The translations under genes were made by a program, and so were the position numbers. From JBFGFX01 sp965232455 (GTDB lineage Bacteria; Pseudomonadota; Gammaproteobacteria; Steroidobacterales; Woeseiaceae), in assembly GCA_965232455.1 (NCBI GenBank), contig OZ246981.1, positions 4,402,001-4,466,000 of the forward strand: a stretch of 64,000 nt of DNA. Reading direction: 5' to 3'. The notes beneath the pieces were generated by a model. It saw nothing but the letters and a program-made list of their open reading frames with translations. It was not told where the DNA came from and ran no database searches. Positions 18,541 through 27,779 of the stretch are shown here, one piece after another (within the stretch, counting starts at the first letter, position 1; the number at the start of each line of letters is the position of its first letter).

Positions 18541-20115
18541 TCAAGCGGTTCGCAGCGGAAGGGTAATGACAAATCTGGCGCCGCCCAGCTCCGACCGTTC
18601 CACGACCACGTCGCCGCCGTGCCAACGCGCAACCTGCTTGACGATCGCGAGGCCCAGTCCGTGACCGCGTGGATTTATCTGCTGACTGTCGTCGAGCCGG
18701 GTAAACGGCCGAAATACGCGCTCCCGGTCCGCCGGCTCGATGCCGACCCCGTCGTCGTCGACGGATATCGCGTACATCTCGTTGGTGCGCGAAAAGCCGA
18801 CGACGATGCGCTTGCCGGCGTACCGGACGGCGTTGTCGAGCAGGTTACCGAGCCCTCTCGACATGGCAATCTTGTCGATCAGTAAGCGCCGTTCTCTTAC
18901 TGCCGGGCCTGCTTCGTAGACCAGCTCGACGTCGCCGGTCTCGGCGGATGCAAGTTCAACTTCCTCCTGTATCAGGGAATCGAGGTCGTACGGCTCGAAG
19001 CTGTCCCGGCTCGGCGTGCGGTCCAGCCTTGCGTGGACGAGCAGATGGTCAATCAGGTCCTCCAGTGACTGCACGCCTTTTTCGATGTTTCTGGTATAAC
19101 GCGCCCGGGTTTTTTCATCCGCTTCGGTTTCGAGCATTTCCAGCGCGAACCGTAGCCGCGAAATCGGCGTGCGCAGATCGTGAGACACGGAGTTCGTGAG
19201 TTCGCGGTGACCGTCGATCAGTCGTTGAATGTTGTCCGCCATGGTGTTGAAGGCGTTGCCGAGGTCTCTTATCGCCGAGTTTTTCCGTAGCGAAACCCGC
19301 GCGCTCAGAACCCCGGCGCCGAAGTCGGCGGCCACGCGGTTGATATGGGACATGTCGCGCCAAAACGGAAACAGCCAGAGTACGATCCCCAGTCCCAGCG
19401 ATACGGCCAATACGCCGAATGCAACGATGATCAGGAGACCGGCGCCGATTTCCGTAACGATGCCTACCCGGGCGACCAGGTCACCGTCCAGCAGCGTCTG
19501 GTAGAAGACGTCCCGTTGTCCCGTTACCAGAAAACCCTCGTCATGCAAGCGCTCCACGTCGTCGCGCGCGAGGTCCAGATCTTCCCAGCGCAGCAGCGCG
19601 ACCGGAACGTCAAAATGAGCCTGCACGTCGTCGAGGTATCCTGCCCGCTCTTCGACGGTCAGGGTTCGCAGTCGCCGCTCGATGATGTGGACCGTGCCGC
19701 GCGCGCTGCGCATCAGGTCCTCCTCCAGGGTCTCGCCCAGGGCGAGTTCGAGCACCTTTTCGCTATCGGCGATCCGGTAGGCAAGGACGGAAGGCTGGCC
19801 CTCCCGAAAATGGAATTCTCCCGCCTCGAGCGTCTTCAGCGCATCCGAGTCGTAGTCTTCGTCCCGCAATGCCTTGAGCACCAATCGTCGACCGAAGTGA
19901 CGTTGCAGCCGATCTACCTGATCGGCCCATTCCGGCGCGGGCTTCTGCCTGAGTTCGTCAACCAGCAGATGAAAAGTGCCGCTGTATTGTGCGACGAAGG
20001 CGTCGCGTAACAGGTTCTGGCGCCACCAACCGATCGGATTGATTTCCTCGACGCCCCAGATGAGGCCCAGCGGTATGACGACGAAAACCCACAGTCGCAG
20101 GAATATCCTCGTCAC
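18541..20115 (-). CDS. rstB: sensor histidine kinase, RstB-like
   Basis: A 524-residue membrane kinase. A first helix (about 8-22, LWVFVVIPLGLIWG) is followed by a large periplasmic sensor region (about 25-215), a second helix (about 218-250), a HAMP segment, the dimerisation/phosphoacceptor box NSVSHDLRTPISRLRF with H312, and an ATPase domain with N box (LLDNAVRYAGKR), G1 (DDDGVGIEP) and G2 (GHGLGLAIVKQ). It is longer than E. coli RstB (433) because of the sensor region. The GTG at 20115 overlaps the rstA stop (GTGA); a longer reading to 20157 was rejected as it would overlap rstA by 46 nt. It phosphorylates the adjacent RstA-like regulator. Confidence 0.88.
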   Translation of the reverse strand: MTRIFLRLWVFVVIPLGLIWGVEEINPIGWWRQNLLRDAFVAQYSGTFHLLVDELRQKPAPEWADQVDRLQRHFGRRLVLKALRDEDYDSDALKTLEAGEFHFREGQPSVLAYRIADSEKVLELALGETLEEDLMRSARGTVHIIERRLRTLTVEERAGYLDDVQAHFDVPVALLRWEDLDLARDDVERLHDEGFLVTGQRDVFYQTLLDGDLVARVGIVTEIGAGLLIIVAFGVLAVSLGLGIVLWLFPFWRDMSHINRVAADFGAGVLSARVSLRKNSAIRDLGNAFNTMADNIQRLIDGHRELTNSVSHDLRTPISRLRFALEMLETEADEKTRARYTRNIEKGVQSLEDLIDHLLVHARLDRTPSRDSFEPYDLDSLIQEEVELASAETGDVELVYEAGPAVRERRLLIDKIAMSRGLGNLLDNAVRYAGKRIVVGFSRTNEMYAISVDDDGVGIEPADRERVFRPFTRLDDSQQINPRGHGLGLAIVKQVARWHGGDVVVERSELGGARFVITLPLRTA

Positions 20116-20846
20116 GTCGGCGGCTCGGGCGCTTTCTCGTCCTGCCCCACGGCGCACAAGAGATAGCCTTGGCCGCGAACCGTCTTGATCCGGCGGGGGT
20201 CGGCGGGGTTGTCACCCAGTTTTTTACGCAGCCTGGAAATCCGTCGGTCGATTGATCTGTCCAGGCCGTCGTAGTCCAGCCCTCGGATACGCTGCAGAAT
20301 CTCGTCGCGTCCGACGATTCGACCCGCCGATTCGGCAAGCAGCCAGAGTAACTCGAACTCCGCGGTCGTGACTTTGATTTCCGCACCAGCCAGCCTGGCC
20401 TGGCGCGAAGCGCCATCGACCACGAGGTTGCCGACGCGTATGACGGCGGCCCGCGGTTCATCGTCGACGTCCGGTCCCCGGGCGACATGGGAACGTCGCA
20501 GCATGGCCTTGATTCGAGCGAGAAGCAGACGGGGTGGGACGGGTTTAACGACGTAGTCGTCCGCTCCAAGTTCCAGACCGAGCATCTGATCCATGTCGTC
20601 GTCCAGCGCGGTCAGCATGATTATCGGTCCGGAATAGTGCGAACGGACGGTTCTGCAAACGTCCATGCCACCCATTCCGGGCAGCATGACGTCGAGGATC
20701 ACGAGATCCGGGGTCTCCGTCGTGAGGCGCTGCGCCGCGCGTTTGCCGTTTGGCTCGATGTCGACGCGGAAACCGTGTTTGCCCAGGTATTCCTGTATAA
20801 GGCCGGCAAGTTCACCGTCGTCTTCAACCAACAAGACATCACGCAT
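20112..20846 (-). CDS. rstA: response regulator, OmpR family, RstA-like
   Basis: A 244-residue two-domain regulator. The receiver domain has the acidic pocket VEDD, phospho-Asp D52 (VILDVMLPGMGG), a conserved Thr/Ser position in IMLTALD and the Lys in DDYVVKPVPP. The C-terminal winged helix contains TTAEFELLWLLAESAGRIV, GLDYDGLDRSIDRRISRLRKKL and RIKTVRGQGYL; these stretches are close to E. coli RstA, including the D-G-L-D-R-S run. It overlaps rstB by 4 nt. Three to four TGTGAC-like half-sites with 10-bp spacing lie about 120-155 nt upstream, suggesting autoregulation. Confidence 0.92.
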   Translation of the reverse strand: MRDVLLVEDDGELAGLIQEYLGKHGFRVDIEPNGKRAAQRLTTETPDLVILDVMLPGMGGMDVCRTVRSHYSGPIIMLTALDDDMDQMLGLELGADDYVVKPVPPRLLLARIKAMLRRSHVARGPDVDDEPRAAVIRVGNLVVDGASRQARLAGAEIKVTTAEFELLWLLAESAGRIVGRDEILQRIRGLDYDGLDRSIDRRISRLRKKLGDNPADPRRIKTVRGQGYLLCAVGQDEKAPEPPT

Positions 20847-20964
20847 CGGGTCTGTTCCACCGGATCAATTGAGGGCGACACACTCGGCAACGGCAGGCCG
20901 GTTGGTGGGTCGGGTCTCGGTTTGCCAATGTAAACGAGAAAAGCCGGAAAAGCACGAGCCACCG

Positions 20965-21000
20965 TGTGACGATCGTTGACGGAATGTGACGGGGTGTCGG
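20965..21000 (-). promoter_or_regulatory. tandem OmpR-family operator upstream of rstA
   Basis: TGTGAC at 20965, GTTGAC at 20975, TGTGAC at 20985 and a weaker TGTCGG at 20995 are spaced exactly 10 bp apart. The unit from 20976 to 20990 is nearly identical to the site at 18509. The array is upstream of rstA on the minus strand and is most simply read as an RstA autoregulation site. Confidence 0.55.
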
Positions 21001-21048
21001 CATGGCCGCCGTGAAGACACCGCGGCGCTCGAGGGGTTGGCTTCGTCT

Positions 21049-21687
21049 TCAGCCCGCCTGTCCGAAACTCGGGCCGTCGTTCGCGAGATACTCTTCTTCC
21101 TCAGGAGTGTTCGCGCGATTGAGCACGACGTTCCTATGCGGAAATCGCCCAAACTGTTCGACGATATCGCGATGCAGTTCGGCGAACTGGGCTATGGTCA
21201 TGAATGTCTCTACGTAGGTCGGCGAGACCGCTTCCGCAAGGCGGCTGAAGATCGCCACCGATTTCGCCTGGACCTTTCGCGATTCGGCGTGCTGCAGCGG
21301 CATGTAAAAGAATGCGCGCTGGATCGGTGAGAGGCCTTTGTCCTTCTTCTCCATCGCGCCTTCGACGCACAGCTTCAGCGCCCTTTTGTCCTCTGCGTAA
21401 GCCTCCGCGGTGCCGCGATAGATGTTCCGGCGAAACTGATCGAGCAGGAGTATGAGCGCGAGTCGCCCGTGCGGTGTGTGCGCCCAGTGATCCAGCTTGC
21501 CCTCGGAGGCCTCCTCGACGTCACCCGAGAATTCCGATTGGATTTGCTGGTCGAAGACCGCGTCTTCGCCGAACCAGACGTCCATGCGACCATCGATCTG
21601 CGGGGCCGTGAGCTCCTTTTCCTGGAACCAGAACGATACAACGGCGTCGATGCGCGCTTGATCGACGTCGGTGATCGTTGCGTCCAT
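21049..21687 (-). CDS. DUF924 family protein
   Basis: A helical protein of 212 residues of the DUF924 family. Diagnostic stretches are VVSFWFQEK at the N-terminus, MDVWFGEDAVFDQQI, LALILLLDQFRRNIYRGTAEAYAED, FFYMPLQHAESRKVQ and FPHRNVVLNRANTPEEEEYL. Its biochemical role is not established. The frame is open to 21900. ATG 21687 (MDATITDVDQARIDAVVSFW) gives the family's normal short N-terminus; ATG 21714 would add nine residues and cannot be excluded because neither has a strong ribosome binding site. It is divergent from the lipoprotein gene at 21955; the 267 nt between hold no recognisable gene. Confidence 0.88.
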   Translation of the reverse strand: MDATITDVDQARIDAVVSFWFQEKELTAPQIDGRMDVWFGEDAVFDQQIQSEFSGDVEEASEGKLDHWAHTPHGRLALILLLDQFRRNIYRGTAEAYAEDKRALKLCVEGAMEKKDKGLSPIQRAFFYMPLQHAESRKVQAKSVAIFSRLAEAVSPTYVETFMTIAQFAELHRDIVEQFGRFPHRNVVLNRANTPEEEEYLANDGPSFGQAG

Positions 21688-21954
21688 GCTTTCGCTTAAC
21701 AGTTTTACGGGCATAGTTTTTGGGACCTGACTAACACGATGTGAGTTCTTCGGCCTTGCGGAGCTTAAAGACCGACACAACGCAAACAATAGCGACAAAC
21801 GATGGCCCGACCGACGCTGACGGCATCGGGCGTTACGCTGAACTGCGAACTGGGTCACAGATTCGGTGCGCATCGTCCGCTCATATTCTTTGTATACCAT
21901 CGGACTCTAGCAGATGCTGTGCGTTCCGACCCGAATTTGCAATCAGGCCAGAAA

Positions 21955-22425
21955 ATGTTGCGTAGTTGCGCCCGAATACAGTATCGCAAGCTGAGCTTCT
22001 GGCTCCTCGCGCTGCTGTTATGCTCCTGCGGCGGCCCCACTTCGGACCCCGAGGACGAATTGCGCACCTGGGTGGCCGAAGGCGAGGAAGCGGCGGAAAC
22101 CAAGGACCGGCGAGCGCTTCTGGCCAAGATTTCCGAGAACTACGCCGATGCGCGCGGCAACAACCGTGACGATATCGGCAATCTTTTTCGAGTTTACATG
22201 CTCCGGCAGCAGTCAATCGCGATCTTGACCAAGGTCGACCGAATTGAACTGCTTGGCGACACCGCCGCCAACGTTGCGTTGACGGTCGGCATGGCCGGCA
22301 CCCGTAACCGCGCTTTCGGCTTGAACGCGGATGCCTATCGATTCGAGCTGGAGCTTGCGAAAGAGGGCGGCGACTGGTTGTTGATCGGTGCCAGATGGGG
22401 CGAGGTGGGAAGCGAGCTTCGATAG
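21955..22425 (+). CDS. small lipoprotein of unknown function
   Basis: A 156-residue protein with a lipoprotein signal: MLRSCARIQYRKLSFWLLALLLCSC, the last cysteine being the likely lipidation site. The mature part (DELRTWVAEGEEAAETKDRRALLAKISENYADARGNN) looks like a nuclear-transport-factor-2/SnoaL-like fold of the kind that ends in a strand such as GDWLLIGARWGEV, but this is only a pattern impression. ATG 21955 was chosen over a longer open frame to 21802 because it begins the signal peptide. The LEA-type lipoprotein follows after 44 nt, so the pair is probably one unit. Confidence 0.75.
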   Translation: MLRSCARIQYRKLSFWLLALLLCSCGGPTSDPEDELRTWVAEGEEAAETKDRRALLAKISENYADARGNNRDDIGNLFRVYMLRQQSIAILTKVDRIELLGDTAANVALTVGMAGTRNRAFGLNADAYRFELELAKEGGDWLLIGARWGEVGSELR

Positions 22426-22469
22426 GACGCGTAGAAGTCGGTCGGGAATGGCCGGAAAAGGGGGATGGC

Positions 22470-22958
22470 ATGACGGAATCGAGAGTGGTGCACCGACTTG
22501 CCCTGTTGCTGATGTCGACGGGGCTTTATGCCTGTGCCGGTGCCGGCGGTAATTCGATGCTGAAAACTCCGGCGGTCGAGTTGACCAGCGTCGAGATGAG
22601 CCGGATGAGTTTCACCAATCAGACGTTCCTGCTGGGGTTCAACGTCAGCAACCCGAATCCGTTCCCCGTACCGGTACGATCCGTTCGCTATCGCGTGCGT
22701 CTCAACAATCAGAATTTTGCCGGCGGAGAAACGGCGAGCGACTTTACGATCCCGCCGGGAGGCGAGGAGGATTTCGTCATCAGTGTCGATCTCGATTTGC
22801 TGCAGGCCGGTGCGCAACTGACGTCGATCATTCGTTCGGGCGTGCGCGACAACATCGACTACGAGATTTACGGCGCCCTCAGCACCGGTATTCCGACGTC
22901 GCCGACCCTGCGTTTCTCGAATAGCGGCACCATCATGGTGCAATCCGAACTGTTCTAG
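22470..22958 (+). CDS. LEA type 2 family lipoprotein (WHy domain)
   Basis: A 162-residue lipoprotein: MTESRVVHRLALLLMSTGLYACAGAG has a lipobox around LYAC. The remainder is a single water-stress/hypersensitive-response (WHy, LEA_2) domain, recognisable from FLLGFNVSNPNPFPVPVRSV followed by RVRLNNQNFAGGE, TIPPGGEEDFVISVDLDL and the closing strand DYEIYGALST. Such proteins are small Ig-like beta-sandwiches at the outer membrane, linked to desiccation or envelope stress in some bacteria. A purine-rich AAAAGGGGGA lies just before ATG 22470. It overlaps no neighbour. Confidence 0.86.
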   Translation: MTESRVVHRLALLLMSTGLYACAGAGGNSMLKTPAVELTSVEMSRMSFTNQTFLLGFNVSNPNPFPVPVRSVRYRVRLNNQNFAGGETASDFTIPPGGEEDFVISVDLDLLQAGAQLTSIIRSGVRDNIDYEIYGALSTGIPTSPTLRFSNSGTIMVQSELF

Positions 22959-23310
22959 CGGCGGCCGGCAAACCTTTGTTTCGCGGGTAACCGTCGCTCG
23001 ACGCCGGACCGCCATCGAACAGCTTGGCGGACGAACACCCGTTCATGCCGCATAAAACAACGCGACGCGGACTTCTCGTTACGGCGACCCGACGGGCGTC
23101 TGGCTCGACACGCGGGCGCTGCCGTATACTTGGGAGTTCGGTCGGCTCCTGTGACAGTCAGCGTTTTCCATCGGCGATGATCCTTTGGCAGCGGCGCTCC
23201 GAACCGGGCGCGTGAAACGCCGCGGGCACGACCGCAAGTACCGTTCGGGTACACCATTACAACGATATTCAATCCAGGGCACGTCGTATTGCGCGTGCCG
23301 CAGGGGTGCG
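22959..23310. other. 352-nt leader region upstream of gltB, no gene seen
   Basis: No reading frame with coding character, ribosome binding site or family similarity was found. A TATACT hexamer at 23125-23130 could be a -10 box for gltBD but lacks a good -35 at 17 nt. The gltB frame stays open back to 23185, but that extension looks non-coding (basic, low-complexity residues). A nitrogen-responsive site may exist here but was not recognised. Confidence 0.5.
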
Positions 23311-26300
23311 ATGAGCGAGTCTTTTACAAGGTCTTTGTACGATCGGTCGTTTGACCGCGACAGCTGTGGCTTTGGGTTGATTGCGAACCTGGACGACAAG
23401 CCCAGCCATTGGGTCGTGGAAACGGCCATAACGGCGCTCGCAAGGCTGACGCATCGGGGCGCGGTGGCGGCCGACGGCAAGACCGGAGACGGCTGCGGCA
23501 TCCTCATCAAGTTTCCCGGCGAGTTCCTGCGTACCGTGGCGCGAGAGCTCGGCCTCGTCGTTGCCAGGCAGTTTGCGGCAGGCACGGTTTTCCTGAGTAG
23601 GGATACGGCGCTTGCCCAGTCGGTCAAAAGAGAGATCGAAAAAGCGATTGAGGAAAACGGCCTCGAGGTCGCGGGCTGGCGCGCGGTGCCGATCGATACG
23701 ACGGTCTGCGGACAATTGGCGCTAAAGACCTTGCCGCGCATCGAGCAGGTCTTCGTCAACGCGCCGGACGACATGCGTCGCGGCAGCTTCAACCGGCGGC
23801 TTTTCCTGGCGCGACGACGCGCGGAGAACGTATTCCTGACAATCGACCCGACGGCCTACGTTGCCAGTCTGTCGTCCGCCACGATCAGTTACAAAGGCAT
23901 GGTGATGCCGGAAAGCCTGGCGAGTTTTTACCAGGACCTGCGTGACCCCCGTCTCGAATCGTCGGTGTGCGTTTTTCATCAGCGTTTCTCGACGAACACC
24001 TTGCCCGAGTGGCGCCTGGCGCACCCGTTTCGGTTTCTCGCGCACAACGGCGAGATCAATACGATCCAGGGAAACCGGAATTGGGCGCAGGCACGCGCGA
24101 AAAACTTTCGCTCCGACAAGCTCGACGACCTGACGGACCTCGATCCGATCATCTCTCTGACCGGCTCCGATTCGTCGAGCCTGGACAATATGCTCGAGGT
24201 CATGCGCGCCGCCGGCATGGACGTGATCCAGGCGATGCGCATACTCATGCCGCCCGCCTGGCAGACCGTCGACTCGATCGATCCGGACGTCCGTGCATTT
24301 TATGAGTTTTACGATTGCCACATGGAACCCTGGGACGGCCCCGCCGGCATCGTTCTGACCGACGGACGTTACGCCGCCTGTTGCCTGGATCGCAACGGGC
24401 TGCGTCCCGCGCGTTACGTGATCACCCGCGACCGGCACATCACGATCGCGTCGGAGATCGGGGTGTACGACTATGACCCGGAGCAGGTGCTCAAAAAAGG
24501 AAAACTCGGGCCCGGCGAGATGTTGGCGGTCGATCTGCGCCGGGGCCAGATGCTCAACAATGAGCAGATTCACAATAATTTGAAGGAACGGGCGCCGTAT
24601 AAGCGCTGGTTGAAACAAGGCGTTCGTTTCCTCGACTCCGAGCTGGTAGACCGTCACACGGCGGCGAAGCCGATGGATAAGGACACGCTTCTGAGTTATC
24701 AGAAGATGTTCAACATGAGCCGTGAAGAGCTCAACGAGATCGTTGCCGTGCTGGCAAAAGCGGAGCTGGAGGCCGTCGGTTCGATGGGTGACGACACGCC
24801 GATGCCGGTGTTGTCGAAAAAGATCCGTTCTCCGTTCGACTACTTTCGGCAGCAGTTTGCCCAGGTGACGAACCCGCCCATCGACTCCCTGCGCGAACGC
24901 ATCGTCATGTCCCTGCAGACCAATATCGGACGCGAGAGCGGCCTTTTCGATTTGGGTCCGCAGCACGCCGAACAGGTCATCATCAACTCACCGGTCCTGT
25001 CGCAACGCAAGCTGCGGCAGCTGTTGGGTCCGGACATGTTCGCGGACAGTCACGCATTCATCGACCTCAACTCGCCGGAGTCCGAATCCCTGCCGCGCGC
25101 GCTGGACCGCATTTGCGCGGAAGCCGAGAAGGCGGTGGCGGACGGCAAGCTGCTGATCATGCTGAGCGACCGGTATCTGAAACGCGGGCTCGTGCCCGTG
25201 CATGCGCTATTGGCGACCGGCGCGGTACATCATCATCTCGTCCGGAAGGGCATCCGCTGCGACGCCAACATCATCGTGGAGACCGCGGTTGCGCGCGATC
25301 CTCACCATATCGCATGTCTGATCGGCTACGGCGCGACAGCCGTGTATCCCTATCTCGTTTACCAAAGCCTCCACGACCTCGCGCGCCGCGGCAACGTGGA
25401 CCGCCAGCAGCAGCTCGGACGCAGCTACCGGCGCGGGGTCCGCAAGGGGCTGTTCAAGATCATGTCGAAGATGGGCATTTCTTCGATATCGAGCTATCGC
25501 GGTGCGCAGTTGTTCGAGATCGTCGGGTTGGACGACGAGATCGTCGAGTACTGCTTCCGCGGCACCGTCAGCCGCGTGCAGGGTGCGCGATTCGTGGACC
25601 TGCACGAAGACCAGTGCGCACTGGCAAAATCGGCCTGGGAGCCGCGCGAGCCGCTGGTTCAGGGCGGGCTGCTCAAATACGTGCACGACGGCGAATACCA
25701 CTGCTTCAATCCGGATGTCGTCGCCACGCTGCAAGCCGCCGTACGCAGCGGCGACTACGATCGTTATCTGGATTACTCGAAACTGGTCAACCAACGGCCG
25801 GTTGCGACTTTCCGCGATCTTATGAAGCCGAAACCCGCGGGCCCGCCTGTGCCGCTGTCCTCGGTCGAGCCGGCCGAGGACATACTCGTGCGTTTCGACA
25901 GCGCCGGCATGTCGCTGGGCGCGCTGTCGCCGGAGGCGCACGAGGCGTTGGCCATTGCGATGAACCGGATCGGCGCGCGTTCCAACTCCGGGGAAGGCGG
26001 CGAAGACCCCGCCCGTTACGGCAGTGAACGCGTATCCAAGATCAAACAGGTGGCGTCCGGACGCTTCGGTGTGACGGCGGAGTACCTCGTCAATGCGGAG
26101 GTCATCCAGATCAAGATCGCGCAGGGTGCAAAACCGGGCGAGGGAGGCCAGCTGCCCGGCCACAAAGTCAACGAGATGATCGCCAGGCTGCGGTTTGCCA
26201 AACCCGGCGTCGGCCTGATCTCGCCGCCGCCCCATCACGATATCTATTCGATCGAAGACCTGGCGCAGCTCATCTTCGATTTGAAACAGGTCAATCCGGA

Positions 26301-27768
26301 CGCGCTGGTGTCGGTAAAACTGGTGGCCGAGCCCGGCGTCGGCACCATCGCGGCGGGCGTCGTCAAAGCACACGCGGACCTGATTACGATTTCGGGGTAC
26401 GACGGCGGCACGGGCGCAAGCCCGCTCAGCTCGGTGAAATACGCCGGGAGCCCCTGGGAGCTGGGCCTGTCCGAGGCGCAACAGGTACTGCGCGCGAACG
26501 ACCTGCGCCACAAGGTGCGCCTGCAAACGGACGGCGGACTGAAGACGGGCCTGGACGTGATCAAAGCGGCGATACTCGGCGCGGAGAGCTTCGGCTTCGG
26601 CACCGCGCCGATGATTGCGCTCGGTTGCAAGTATTTGCGAATTTGTCACCTGAACAACTGCGCGACCGGCGTCGCCACGCAGAACAACGTGCTGCGCAGC
26701 GAATACTTCATCGGCCTGCCCGACATGGTGATCAATTATTTCCGCTTTGTGGCCGAAGAAGTGCGCCAGTGCCTGGCGGAGCTCGGCGTTGGCAAGCTCG
26801 ACGACATCATCGGACGCGTGGACCTGATGGAGCTGCTGCCGGGCGACACCAAACGCCAGCGGCAGCTCGATCTCTCGCGGATTCTCTCTACGGACGGACT
26901 CCTCGAGGAAAGTCCGCGGTATTGCACCGACTTGAGGAACGAGCCGCTGGACCGCGGCGAGCTTGCCGAAACGATGGTGCAAACGATGCTGCCGGCGATC
27001 GAAACGAAAAGCGGCGGCGACTTCGAGTTCGAGGTTCGGAACTTCAATCGGTCCATCGGCACGCGTCTCTCCGGCGAGATCGCGCGGCGTCACGGCAATC
27101 ACGGGATGAAAGATGCCCCCTTGAATATCGCCCTGAGCGGCACCGCGGGCCAAAGCTTCGGTGCGTTCAACGTCAGCGGCGTAAACCTCACGTTGAGCGG
27201 TGACGCAAACGACTACGTCGGCAAGGGTATGAGCGGCGGACAAATCGTGATCCGGCCGCCCGTCGGTTCGCTGTTCGAGGCCAAGGAAACGGTGATTGCC
27301 GGCAACACCTGTCTCTACGGCGCGACCGGCGGCAGCCTGTTTGCGTCGGGCCAGGCGGGTGAGCGCTTTGCGGTGCGTAACTCGGGTGCAACCGCGGTCG
27401 TCGAGGGCGCCGGCGACCACTGCTGCGAATACATGACCGACGGCGTGGTGGTCGTGTTGGGCAGGACCGGCGTGAACTTCGGCGCGGGCCTGACCGGCGG
27501 GTTTGCCTACGTGCTCGATCTGCATCGTGACTTCGTCGATCGTTACAATCACGACCTGATCGACATTCACCGCATAACACCCGAAAGCATGGAGGCGCAC
27601 CTGCACCACCTGCGCAGCCTGATCGATCAGCATGTCTCGCTGACGGGCAGCGTCTGGGGCCGGGAAATTCTCGACGATTTCCGGACGTTCCTCGGCCGTT
27701 TCTGGGTCGTCAAACCGAAAGCGGCGGAGCTGGGTTCGTTGATCGAATCGCTGCGCCAGGCCGCTTAG
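23311..27768 (+). CDS. gltB: glutamate synthase (NADPH) large subunit
   Basis: The alpha subunit of NADPH-dependent glutamate synthase, 1485 residues. It makes two glutamates from glutamine and 2-oxoglutarate. The class-II glutaminase nucleophile is C19 (DRDSCGFGLIANL), exposed after removal of an 18-residue propeptide. The glutaminase domain continues with QRFSTNTLPEWRLAHPFRFLAHNGEINT. The FMN/3Fe-4S synthase domain contains GEGGEDPARY, KPGEGGQLPGHKV, GYDGGTGASPLSS and the cluster cysteines in CHLNNCATGVATQ preceded by GCKYLRIC. The C-terminal GXGXG beta-helix repeats (GMSGGQIVIRPP, GNTCLYGATGGSLFASG) end the protein. ATG 23311 is preferred for its AGGGG site and propeptide length. Confidence 0.97.
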   Translation: MSESFTRSLYDRSFDRDSCGFGLIANLDDKPSHWVVETAITALARLTHRGAVAADGKTGDGCGILIKFPGEFLRTVARELGLVVARQFAAGTVFLSRDTALAQSVKREIEKAIEENGLEVAGWRAVPIDTTVCGQLALKTLPRIEQVFVNAPDDMRRGSFNRRLFLARRRAENVFLTIDPTAYVASLSSATISYKGMVMPESLASFYQDLRDPRLESSVCVFHQRFSTNTLPEWRLAHPFRFLAHNGEINTIQGNRNWAQARAKNFRSDKLDDLTDLDPIISLTGSDSSSLDNMLEVMRAAGMDVIQAMRILMPPAWQTVDSIDPDVRAFYEFYDCHMEPWDGPAGIVLTDGRYAACCLDRNGLRPARYVITRDRHITIASEIGVYDYDPEQVLKKGKLGPGEMLAVDLRRGQMLNNEQIHNNLKERAPYKRWLKQGVRFLDSELVDRHTAAKPMDKDTLLSYQKMFNMSREELNEIVAVLAKAELEAVGSMGDDTPMPVLSKKIRSPFDYFRQQFAQVTNPPIDSLRERIVMSLQTNIGRESGLFDLGPQHAEQVIINSPVLSQRKLRQLLGPDMFADSHAFIDLNSPESESLPRALDRICAEAEKAVADGKLLIMLSDRYLKRGLVPVHALLATGAVHHHLVRKGIRCDANIIVETAVARDPHHIACLIGYGATAVYPYLVYQSLHDLARRGNVDRQQQLGRSYRRGVRKGLFKIMSKMGISSISSYRGAQLFEIVGLDDEIVEYCFRGTVSRVQGARFVDLHEDQCALAKSAWEPREPLVQGGLLKYVHDGEYHCFNPDVVATLQAAVRSGDYDRYLDYSKLVNQRPVATFRDLMKPKPAGPPVPLSSVEPAEDILVRFDSAGMSLGALSPEAHEALAIAMNRIGARSNSGEGGEDPARYGSERVSKIKQVASGRFGVTAEYLVNAEVIQIKIAQGAKPGEGGQLPGHKVNEMIARLRFAKPGVGLISPPPHHDIYSIEDLAQLIFDLKQVNPDALVSVKLVAEPGVGTIAAGVVKAHADLITISGYDGGTGASPLSSVKYAGSPWELGLSEAQQVLRANDLRHKVRLQTDGGLKTGLDVIKAAILGAESFGFGTAPMIALGCKYLRICHLNNCATGVATQNNVLRSEYFIGLPDMVINYFRFVAEEVRQCLAELGVGKLDDIIGRVDLMELLPGDTKRQRQLDLSRILSTDGLLEESPRYCTDLRNEPLDRGELAETMVQTMLPAIETKSGGDFEFEVRNFNRSIGTRLSGEIARRHGNHGMKDAPLNIALSGTAGQSFGAFNVSGVNLTLSGDANDYVGKGMSGGQIVIRPPVGSLFEAKETVIAGNTCLYGATGGSLFASGQAGERFAVRNSGATAVVEGAGDHCCEYMTDGVVVVLGRTGVNFGAGLTGGFAYVLDLHRDFVDRYNHDLIDIHRITPESMEAHLHHLRSLIDQHVSLTGSVWGREILDDFRTFLGRFWVVKPKAAELGSLIESLRQAA

Positions 27769-27779
27769 TCCCGACGACC

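Noticed and set aside
25207..27633. 808-codon open frame on the minus strand
   Set aside because: It lies entirely opposite gltB and its translation is the Arg/His/Asp-rich product expected from antisense reading of GC-rich code; no ribosome binding site or family motif.
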